This document shows, in pieces, positions 41,664-47,774 of a stretch of 47,774 nucleotides of DNA; the stretch's first letter is position 1, and each line of letters begins with the position of its first letter. This stretch comes from CAXBDP01 sp964598395. GTDB lineage: Bacteria > Bacteroidota > Bacteroidia > Cytophagales > Cyclobacteriaceae. Location: NCBI GenBank assembly GCA_964598395.1, contig CAZRBW010000018.1, forward strand, positions 1 through 47,774, in the 5' to 3' direction. The translations under genes and the position numbers were made by a program. A model generated the notes under the pieces. The model saw only the letters and a program-made list of their open reading frames with translations. It was not told where the DNA came from and ran no database searches.

Positions 41664-43013
41664 TCAGCGGGAGGATGAAAATGCCTTTGATAGCTCTAAT
41701 GCCAATTCCGTAAAATAAGCGCCATTATTTGGCCCAAACCAATTCATCGTTCGGGTTTCGTAGCTATCCAATTCATAATGAACATCTTTGGTAATATAGC
41801 CAATGTAGCCACCATTAAAACTGCTAATCATTCCATTGAATCCATATGTATTCCATTGTTTTTCAATAGGCAGCACCAATTCCCCTGAAAAGTCGCAAGG
41901 GAAGCCAAGTAGTAAATTATCGCCGAGCAGCAGTCCTGAAATTCTAGTTTCATAATCGCCAAATAATTGCTTGAAAACCCAAGGTCTCATTCGCCAGTTT
42001 TGACTTATTCTGGCTTGTGGCTCGCCCAAGTGAAGCGGGCTGTTGATGATTCCCAGTTCAGTATGGTATTGTGGCTCCATCGAAGCCAATGATCCACGGA
42101 TTTTTCCACCAAGTCCTAATACCATGTAGCCAATCTGGTCTTCGGTGGGCAATTCCGCAGCAGCGGGCCCATGACTGCCAACAGCACCCGCTATGTAGCT
42201 TACCATATCGTATCCGAAGCTTTGGACATAAGCACTAAGTGGTGTTGGATAGTCGCCATGCAGGTGCATTTCATCACCACCATAGCAAGTGGCATGAGCG
42301 GCATAGCTGTAAATTACTGCTTTCTTTTCATCCTCCCGCCTCAATTCAATCATGCGAACATAAGGATCGATACTTCCTTCCTCTCCCACCAATCTATTGA
42401 CTACATATTCTGAAGCTTCTATTTTTGCGAAAGCAATTTTGGTCTTCACCAAATCATTTTCGGCCAATTGAATAGCTAATCTAAATTGCTCGCTAAGAAA
42501 TTTTATTACCTCAGGTTTATATTCACCTGCAAACTTATCTCCTGTAAAGCCTGGCGCCCATCCACCAATACTCCCATGTGTGTGGGTAGCGGTGAGATAT
42601 ACATTTTGGATGTTCCAATTTATTTCTGGCAAATCATTTCCCATTGCCAAAGTCAATTCTGGAGGAATAATCAATAAATCTGCACTCAGCAATGCAGCCC
42701 TTGTAGTACCATTATCAAAAACAAAGGCTCTTACCCAGAGTGTGTCTTTTATACCTTCATATGGAGCTCCTTCTCTATTTCCATAGCCAGCCATAGCCGT
42801 TTGGAAAGGCGGAATAATTGGCACCTGCGCCCAGCCAGCTTGCAAGGTATCACCTTCTAATTGCAGATTTGAGAAAGCAGATAACTCACCTAATGTGGCA
42901 TGATAATGTGGTTTCTGACTATAATGCTCTCGATCTACAGGTAGGATAAAGGCAAAAATGATTGCCAACAGCAAAACGACAATTATGGCAAAAATTTTAA
43001 GCAGCTTTTTCAT
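41664..43013 (-). CDS. Neutral ceramidase-like membrane-anchored protein
   Basis: A 449-residue protein from ATG 43013 (an in-frame TTG at 43034 is less likely). N-terminal helix LKIFAIIVVLLLAIIFAFIL anchors or exports it. The rest resembles the N-terminal domain of neutral/alkaline non-lysosomal ceramidases: AGWAQVPIIPPFQTAMAGYG, LLSADLLIIPPELT, VYLTATHTHGSIGGWAPG (zinc-ligand-like HTH), YSYAAHATCYGGDEMHLHGD and GFPCDFSGELVLPI. Ceramidases hydrolyse the amide of ceramide. The usual HTHSGPGG motif is altered to THTHGSIGGW, so activity and substrate are uncertain. It lies 21 bp downstream of the asparaginase-family gene, forming a probable two-gene operon. The last residues (SSSR) before the stop are encoded across a GCGGGAGG octamer. 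Confidence 0.78.
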   Translation of the reverse strand: MKKLLKIFAIIVVLLLAIIFAFILPVDREHYSQKPHYHATLGELSAFSNLQLEGDTLQAGWAQVPIIPPFQTAMAGYGNREGAPYEGIKDTLWVRAFVFDNGTTRAALLSADLLIIPPELTLAMGNDLPEINWNIQNVYLTATHTHGSIGGWAPGFTGDKFAGEYKPEVIKFLSEQFRLAIQLAENDLVKTKIAFAKIEASEYVVNRLVGEEGSIDPYVRMIELRREDEKKAVIYSYAAHATCYGGDEMHLHGDYPTPLSAYVQSFGYDMVSYIAGAVGSHGPAAAELPTEDQIGYMVLGLGGKIRGSLASMEPQYHTELGIINSPLHLGEPQARISQNWRMRPWVFKQLFGDYETRISGLLLGDNLLLGFPCDFSGELVLPIEKQWNTYGFNGMISSFNGGYIGYITKDVHYELDSYETRTMNWFGPNNGAYFTELALELSKAFSSSR

Positions 43014-43034
43014 AGCAAGCAGGTATTTGGGCAA

Positions 43035-44045
43035 TTAGAAGTGAGCCGTGGCTTTGAGTAGTTCTGCTCCAGATTGTGAATGAACTGCATAGGTAAAGCC
43101 TTTTTGGATGGCATATCCACCATATTCTCTATAGGGATTGAGGGCTATAAAACCAACTTGCAAATCAGGGGATTCAGGATTTTTGCGAATGATCCGTTCT
43201 ACTACTTCTTTGCAAGCTTCCATTGGTTTGGCTCCTTGGCGCATTAGCTCTACCACTATGGCACTGCCTGCATTGCGAATTACCTCCTCGCCGAGGCCAG
43301 TGGCAGTTGCAGCACCCGCTTCCTGATCTACAAACAACCCTGCACCAATTATTGGGCTGTCACCAACCCTCCCATGCATTTTATAGGCGGCACCACTTGT
43401 GGTACATGCTCCAGACAGATGTCCATTTGCATCTATAGCCAGCATGCCAATGGTGTCATGATTTTCCACATTTATCTTAGGCTTATATTCTTGATTTTCG
43501 AGCCATCTTTCCCAAGCTCTTTTGCCATCTTCAGTTAATAAATTCACCTCCTCAAAACCCATTTCTCTAGCGAACTTTAGCGCACCTTCGCCCACAAGCA
43601 TAATATGAGGCGTATTTTCCATCACTTTGCGAGCCACTGAAATGGGATGGACGATATTTTCCAAAAATGCCACAGAACCGCAACCACCTTTATGATCCAT
43701 AATGCAAGCATCGAGGGTTACAAAGCCATCTCGATCGGGTGAACCACCAATGCCAACAGTAGTATTTTTGATGTCAGCTTCGGTAATTCGTACGCCAGCT
43801 TCCACTGCATCGAGGGCAGAACCTCCCGCTTCTAATGTGCGCCATGCCTCAGCATTGGCCGCCAAGCCAGCATCCCAAGTGGAAATCACAAGAGGTTTAT
43901 TTGATTGCCTTGCAGCAATTGGTGTAGCAGAACCAGCATTTTCCGCTTGGCAGGAATTCAACCCCACCAAACCTATGCTGCCAAGTGCTGCGCTTCCTAG
44001 CAAACTCTTTTTGATAAAAATTCGACGGTTATTCAATTTGGTCAT
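43035..44045 (-). CDS. Tat-exported N4-(beta-N-acetylglucosaminyl)-L-asparaginase family protein
   Basis: A 336-residue Ntn hydrolase of the glycosylasparaginase (asparaginase 2) family. The N-terminus NNRRIFIKKSLLGSAALGS has the twin-arginine RRxFxKK pattern, followed by a hydrophobic stretch and a Cys in GLNSCQA that could be a lipidation site. The precursor would self-cleave before the catalytic threonine in ENHDTIGMLAID. GRVGDSPIIGAGLFVD and CTTSGAAYKMHGR supply the substrate pocket. Such enzymes cleave GlcNAc-Asn linkages from glycoproteins or beta-aspartyl peptides. It is the upstream gene of a pair with the ceramidase-like gene (21-bp gap), suggesting salvage of host or environmental glycoconjugates, which is inference. 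Confidence 0.9.
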   Translation of the reverse strand: MTKLNNRRIFIKKSLLGSAALGSIGLVGLNSCQAENAGSATPIAARQSNKPLVISTWDAGLAANAEAWRTLEAGGSALDAVEAGVRITEADIKNTTVGIGGSPDRDGFVTLDACIMDHKGGCGSVAFLENIVHPISVARKVMENTPHIMLVGEGALKFAREMGFEEVNLLTEDGKRAWERWLENQEYKPKINVENHDTIGMLAIDANGHLSGACTTSGAAYKMHGRVGDSPIIGAGLFVDQEAGAATATGLGEEVIRNAGSAIVVELMRQGAKPMEACKEVVERIIRKNPESPDLQVGFIALNPYREYGGYAIQKGFTYAVHSQSGAELLKATAHF

Positions 44046-44217
44046 GGTTGTAGTTGGATAATAAATTCTAAAGTAAGAAAAATTGTCTTAATATGGGATT
44101 GTAGAGCTTTCACAGTGCTTAACTGAAAAAGATTAACTGCTTTTTCATTCATCAAGAATTTGCTATTAAGAATTATTAACCTGAACTCGAACAATAAGCC
44201 CAATCATTGCTGTTGTA

Positions 44218-44248
44218 TTGGATGGCTAATTAAGCCTGTGTAATTTTG
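44218..44248 (+). promoter_or_regulatory. Bacteroidota-type promoter, TTG-N20-TAATTTTG
   Basis: TTG 44218-44220, a 20-bp spacer and TAATTTTG 44241-44248, 25 bp before the M3 peptidase ATG. Full consensus match, the same -7 octamer as at 8086 and 33114. Confidence 0.7.
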
Positions 44249-44273
44249 CACTCCCAAAATCAAGATATTATTT

Positions 44274-46313
44274 ATGAATCCATTGTTAGATACATTTACT
44301 ACACCATTCCAAACACCTCCATTTCACCTTATAAAAACAGAGCATTATTTACCCGCATTGCACAAAGCAATTGCCGAAGCTAAGCAAGAAATTGAGAGCA
44401 TTAAAACGCGGGAAGAAAAAGCTACATTCAAAAATACTATTGAAGCCCTCGAGCAAACTGGCGAAAATGTAAGCCGGATAGCCGAAATATTCTTCAACCT
44501 AAACGAAGCCGAAACCAGCGAAGAAATGCAGGCTTTGGCTCAGGAGTTTTCGCCCATTTTGTCTGATTACAGTAATGATATTCTTTTAGATGCAGATCTT
44601 TTTGCCAGAGTAAAAGCTGTTTGGGATAATAGAGCGAGCTTCGATTTAGACAAAGAAGAGAGCAAGTTGCTAGAGAAATCCTACAAATCATTTGTGCGAA
44701 ATGGTGCCTTGCTCGACGAAAAGGGCAAAACCAGACTTCGTAATATCGATAAGGAATTGGGCAAAGCTTCATTGACTTTCGGAGAGCATTTGCTAGCCGA
44801 AACCAATAGCTACCAATTGGTGATTGAAGATGAAGAAACACTTACAGGAATTCCAGAAAGTGCTTTGGAAACTGCGGCTGTTACTGCTGAAGAATTAGGG
44901 CATCTTGGCAAATGGGTTTTCACCTTACAATTCCCAAGCTATATGGCATTGACTACCTATGCCGACGACCGTGAACTGCGCGAAAGAATTGTAAAAGCAT
45001 ACGCAAGCCGAGCTAGCCAAGGCGATGAAATGGACAATTCTGAACTAGTAAATAAGATTGTAGCTCTACGTCACGAAAGAGCCCAATTACTAGGATATGA
45101 TAATCATGCTCATTTTGTATTGGAAGAACGCATGGCAGGTGATGCTTCCAAAGTAGCATCATTCCTCGATAATCTGTTGGATGCTTCATTGCCAGTGGCA
45201 AAAAGGGAGCTGGAAGAATTGCAAGAATTTGCCAATAGCATGGGTGGTCCGGCCAAACTAGAGCGCTGGGATATTGCCTATTATGCGGAAAAGCTGAAAA
45301 AAGAGCGATACGAAGTGGATGATGAAATGCTTAAGCCATTTTTCCAATTAGAGAAAGTCATCGACGGAGTGTTCGCCGTAGCAACAAAGCTTTACGATAT
45401 CAAATTTGTAGAAGATACCACCATTCCAAAGTACCATAAAGATGTAATCACTTATAGAGTGGAAGATGCCAATGGAAGACATATTGCGGTATTCTATGCA
45501 GACTTCTTCCCAAGAGCTGGCAAGCGTAATGGCGCTTGGATGACAAGTTTCCGTGGACAAAGTATTCGCAATGGAAAAGAACAAAGGCCCTTGGTTTCTA
45601 TAGTTTGTAATTTCACAAAGCCAGGCAAAACCACTCCTTCCTTGCTTACATTCAATGAAGTAACTACGCTATTTCATGAATTTGGGCATGCTCTTCATGG
45701 AATGCTGGCCGAAGGAAAATACGAAAGTCTTACTGGCACAAGTGTGTATTGGGATTTTGTGGAATTGCCTTCCCAGATCATGGAAAACTGGGTATTCGAA
45801 AAGGAATGTCTGGATCTATTTGCCAAGCATTACGAAACGGACGAGAAAATCTCTGAAGAGCTGATAGAGCGAATTAAAAAGAGTGCAAACTTTATGGAAG
45901 GCTACCAAACGCTTCGCCAGATTAGTTTTGCACTACTCGATATGGCCTACCATGGAGAGATACCAGGCAATATTGCTGATATCAAAGCTTTTGAGCAGGA
46001 GATAATGGGTAAAGTAAGTTTGGTGCCCGCTATTCCAAATACCTCTTTTAGCACTTCTTTTGGGCATATTTTCCAAGGTGGATATTCGTCAGGATATTAT
46101 AGCTACAAGTGGGCAGAAGTTTTGGATGCTGATGCTTTTGAATACTTTAAGGAAAAAGGAATTTTCAATAAAGATGTGGCAGATGCTTTCAAAGAATTCG
46201 TGCTTTCGGCGGGAGGAGTAGAACACCCTATGGAGCTATACAAAAAGTTTAGAGGCAGAGAAGCAGATCCAAAAGCCCTATTAAGAAGAGCTGGATTGGT
46301 AGAAGCTGAATAA
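44274..46313 (+). CDS. M3-family metallopeptidase (oligopeptidase A / Dcp type)
   Basis: A 679-residue cytoplasmic zinc oligopeptidase. The zinc site HEFGH is in TLFHEFGHALHGML (around residue 470), with the downstream glutamate in SQIMENWVFE. The N-terminal helical lid (FHLIKTEHYLPALHKAIAEA) and the C-terminal GGYSSGYYSYKWAEVLDADA are typical of oligopeptidase A and peptidyl-dipeptidase Dcp. There is no signal peptide, which favours a role in turning over short peptides inside the cell. The exact sub-class (OpdA or Dcp) cannot be separated by eye. It has its own promoter at 44218-44248 and precedes alanine dehydrogenase, which starts from a separate -7 box. Confidence 0.93.
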   Translation: MNPLLDTFTTPFQTPPFHLIKTEHYLPALHKAIAEAKQEIESIKTREEKATFKNTIEALEQTGENVSRIAEIFFNLNEAETSEEMQALAQEFSPILSDYSNDILLDADLFARVKAVWDNRASFDLDKEESKLLEKSYKSFVRNGALLDEKGKTRLRNIDKELGKASLTFGEHLLAETNSYQLVIEDEETLTGIPESALETAAVTAEELGHLGKWVFTLQFPSYMALTTYADDRELRERIVKAYASRASQGDEMDNSELVNKIVALRHERAQLLGYDNHAHFVLEERMAGDASKVASFLDNLLDASLPVAKRELEELQEFANSMGGPAKLERWDIAYYAEKLKKERYEVDDEMLKPFFQLEKVIDGVFAVATKLYDIKFVEDTTIPKYHKDVITYRVEDANGRHIAVFYADFFPRAGKRNGAWMTSFRGQSIRNGKEQRPLVSIVCNFTKPGKTTPSLLTFNEVTTLFHEFGHALHGMLAEGKYESLTGTSVYWDFVELPSQIMENWVFEKECLDLFAKHYETDEKISEELIERIKKSANFMEGYQTLRQISFALLDMAYHGEIPGNIADIKAFEQEIMGKVSLVPAIPNTSFSTSFGHIFQGGYSSGYYSYKWAEVLDADAFEYFKEKGIFNKDVADAFKEFVLSAGGVEHPMELYKKFRGREADPKALLRRAGLVEAE

Positions 46314-46408
46314 CTTTAAGAATAATAATGCGAAAGCCATTTGCATTGGCAAAGAACCAATTAGCATATACTTTTCCACTATTTTACTGAAATTGAAAAC
46401 CTTGCCCT

Positions 46409-46416
46409 TATATTTG
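46409..46416 (+). promoter_or_regulatory. -7 box TATATTTG upstream of ald
   Basis: TATATTTG matches TAnnTTTG, 41 bp before the ATG of alanine dehydrogenase. A TTG lies 13 bp upstream, which is closer than the usual 17-23. Confidence 0.5.
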
Positions 46417-46456
46417 CGCTTCGAAATAAACAGACAACACTATAAATCCAAATTCA

Positions 46457-47572
46457 ATGATTATTGGTATCCCAAAGGAAATTAAGAATAACGAAAACCG
46501 CGTGGGAGCTACTCCTGCAGGCGTGAAGGAATTCATCAAAAGAGGCCATACTGTATATGTACAATCTACTGCTGGCGAAGGAAGTGGTTTTACAGATCAG
46601 GACTATGTAGAAGCTGGCGCGATGCTATTGCCTACAATGGAAGAAGTGTATGGTGTAGCAGAGATGATCGTGAAAGTGAAGGAGCCTATCGCTGTTGAAT
46701 ATCCTCTTATCAAAAGAGATCAATTAGTATTCACATATTTCCACTTTGCTTCTAGTGAGCCACTTACCAAAGCAATGATCGAATCAGGTGCCGTTTGCCT
46801 AGCTTACGAAACAGTAGAAAAAACTGATCGTTCGCTTCCTTTACTAGTGCCTATGTCGGAAGTTGCAGGTAGAATGTCCATCCAAAAAGGCGCAAACTAC
46901 CTTGAGAAACCTCTTCAGGGTCGTGGTATTTTGCTAGGTGGCGTACCAGGTGTATTGCCTGCAAAAGTGATTGTGCTTGGTGGTGGTGTAGTAGGTACCA
47001 ATGCTGCTAAAATGGCTGCTGGACTTGGCGCTTCCGTGATTATGATGGACGTGAACTTACAGCGACTTCGCTATTTAGATGATGTAATGCCTGCCAATGT
47101 TAGAACAATGATGTCTAATGAATATAACATCAGAGAGCAATTAAAAACTGCAGATTTGGTGATTGGTGCAGTGCTTATTCCTGGTGCTAAAGCTCCTCAC
47201 CTGATTACAAGAGATATGCTTAAAATAATGCGTCCAGGCACTGTAGTGGTGGACGTAGCAGTAGATCAAGGTGGCTGTATCGAAACTTGTAAGCCTACTA
47301 CTCACGAAAATCCAACGTATATTATCGATGATGTGGTTCACTACTGCGTTGCCAACATGCCAGGTGCCGTGCCTTACACTTCTACATTAGCTTTGACAAA
47401 CGCCACTTTGCCGTATGCTTTGCAATTGGCTGAAAAAGGCTGGAAAAAAGCTTGTCAGGATAATAAAGAACTAGAACTTGGTCTGAATGTGGTTAATGGT
47501 GATGTGGTATACAAAGGTGTATCAGAAGCTTTTGATTTGCCTTATGTGCCAGTATCTAAATACTTAGCTTAA
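46457..47572 (+). CDS. ald: Alanine dehydrogenase
   Basis: A 371-residue NAD-dependent enzyme interconverting L-alanine and pyruvate plus ammonia. The N-terminus MIIGIPKEIKNNENRVGATP is diagnostic. The pyruvate-binding lysine is in MIVKVKEPI and the catalytic histidine in TYFHFASSEPLT. The NAD fold is VIVLGGGVVGTNAAKMAAGL. The catalytic aspartate region is VVDVAVDQGGCIE, followed by ENPTYIIDDVVHYCVANMPG. Length is normal. The enzyme feeds peptide-derived alanine into central metabolism, which fits the upstream oligopeptidase, though each gene has its own promoter. A terminator follows 27 bp after the stop. Confidence 0.96.
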   Translation: MIIGIPKEIKNNENRVGATPAGVKEFIKRGHTVYVQSTAGEGSGFTDQDYVEAGAMLLPTMEEVYGVAEMIVKVKEPIAVEYPLIKRDQLVFTYFHFASSEPLTKAMIESGAVCLAYETVEKTDRSLPLLVPMSEVAGRMSIQKGANYLEKPLQGRGILLGGVPGVLPAKVIVLGGGVVGTNAAKMAAGLGASVIMMDVNLQRLRYLDDVMPANVRTMMSNEYNIREQLKTADLVIGAVLIPGAKAPHLITRDMLKIMRPGTVVVDVAVDQGGCIETCKPTTHENPTYIIDDVVHYCVANMPGAVPYTSTLALTNATLPYALQLAEKGWKKACQDNKELELGLNVVNGDVVYKGVSEAFDLPYVPVSKYLA

Positions 47573-47598
47573 AATAAAAATTTCTTTTTCATAAGTAG

Positions 47599-47632
47599 AA
47601 ATGCCCTTTAGCAATTGCTGAGGGCATTTTTT
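47599..47632 (+). terminator. Intrinsic terminator after ald
   Basis: Stem AAATGCCCT (47599-47607) with AGGGCATTT (47621-47629); the interior can extend through AGC/GCT. It is followed by a T run. Confidence 0.88.
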
Positions 47633-47774
47633 ATGTCATCTTATAAACCGCTGGCGCACGTTTGTCGACCGAAAGGTGGGCGTGCCGCGTGTGACGCCAT
47701 GGTTTAATAGTTGATTTTTAATGGTTTACAATGAAATTGACATACTGCTTTTCTATCTAGAGTCCAAGCGGACG
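47633..47774. other. Window tail without a recognisable gene
   Basis: About 140 bp after the ald terminator. A 50-bp GC-rich patch (about 47648-47698) stands out from its AT-rich surroundings. On the minus strand an ATG opens a frame of only about 19 codons, so no gene is called. Confidence 0.6.

Larger units (their letters stand above)
307..46216. repeat. Dispersed octamer GCGGGAGG, 32 copies
   Basis: Exact copies on the plus strand start at 307, 2755, 3367, 5192, 8689, 9919, 14262, 17831, 22354, 23954, 29099, 30332, 33878, 34061, 36885, 41667 and 46209 (17). On the minus strand (plus-strand CCTCCCGC) they start at 822, 2434, 6132, 9281, 12286, 14138, 17433, 22034, 22389, 25141, 26440, 32345, 37698, 42332 and 43822 (15). 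Thirty-one lie in genes, in every reading frame: 22 have the G-rich strand as coding strand and 9 the opposite. No longer flanking consensus is apparent. This is a dispersed word, not a tandem array; the coordinates span the first to last copy. Confidence 0.95.

Noticed and set aside
307..46216. GCGGGAGG as a ribosome-binding site family (it contains GGGAGG, close to Shine-Dalgarno)
   Set aside because: 31 of 32 copies are inside genes, in both orientations and all frames, and none sits at the right distance before a real start codon. Bacteroidota also rarely use Shine-Dalgarno sequences.
1..47774. CRISPR array, transposase, integrase, prophage or tRNA genes
   Set aside because: No regularly spaced repeats, no mobile-element proteins and no cloverleaf with a GTTCGAATC-type T-arm were seen on either strand.

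Overview
The window looks like chromosomal DNA of a member of the phylum Bacteroidota, most likely order Cytophagales. This rests on gene content (single-chain class II glycyl-tRNA synthetase, CarboxypepD_reg/TonB-dependent receptors, LytS/LytTR pair, Bacteroidota-type GlmM starting MTLIKSISGIRG, exported M20D amidohydrolases). It also rests on repeated matches to the Bacteroidota promoter pattern TTG-N17-23-TAnnTTTG upstream of genes. Base composition is moderately AT-rich. A run of exactly 100 N (3562-3661) shows the sequence is a scaffold with an unresolved join. No insertion sequence, prophage, CRISPR array, tRNA or rRNA was seen, so this is ordinary core chromosome.

Layout: 1-1635 (minus) holds the 5' part of a DUF5698/UPF0316 membrane protein and radA. 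1745-3541 is a long-chain acyl-CoA ligase, followed by the gap. 3736-4866 (minus) is a pair of exported thioredoxin-fold proteins. 4867-5392 is a gene-free AT-rich stretch with DnaA-box-like 9-mers. 5393-8028 (minus) is a ClC channel/antiporter with CBS domains overlapping mazG. 8112-10957 (plus) is a small Cys-rich membrane protein, glmM with a TTG start, and an overlapping cysteine desulfurase. 10954-13235 (minus) is a KAS III-like enzyme and ferrochelatase. 13359-16497 is an AI-2E family permease convergent with a cation:proton antiporter/universal-stress-protein pair. 16605-18092 is glycyl-tRNA synthetase. 18167-20446 (minus) is a small hypothetical gene and a LytTR regulator/histidine kinase pair. 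20917-24271 is a small exported protein convergent with uvrA. 24462-27988 (minus) is a nitroreductase, a TonB receptor and a YceI-like protein. 28149-33009 has two exported M20D amidohydrolases on opposite strands around a single-domain response regulator, a DUF697 membrane protein and a DinB-family protein. 33139-34675 (plus) is a VTT membrane protein, a Rieske protein and inorganic pyrophosphatase. 34752-41235 (minus) is a sortilin-like Asp-box protein, a LolA-like periplasmic protein and a second TonB-type barrel. 41376-41590 (minus) is a candidate structured small RNA. 41664-44045 (minus) is a ceramidase-like protein and a Tat-exported asparaginase-family Ntn hydrolase. 44274-47572 (plus) is an M3 oligopeptidase and alanine dehydrogenase.

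The most striking signal is not a gene. The octamer GCGGGAGG occurs 32 times (17 on the plus strand, 15 on the minus), about one per 1.5 kb. A rough hand estimate from base composition is well under one. It appears in all reading frames, in sense and antisense, and encodes unrelated residues (AGG, RE, GR, SSR, LP, PPA). This points to selection on the DNA itself, most plausibly as a Chi-like recombination site or another genome-wide address word. The second signal is the 41376-41590 transcription unit: a -7 box, a nested rod-like fold of five helices and an intrinsic terminator, resembling 6S RNA or a structured leader of the downstream TonB receptor.
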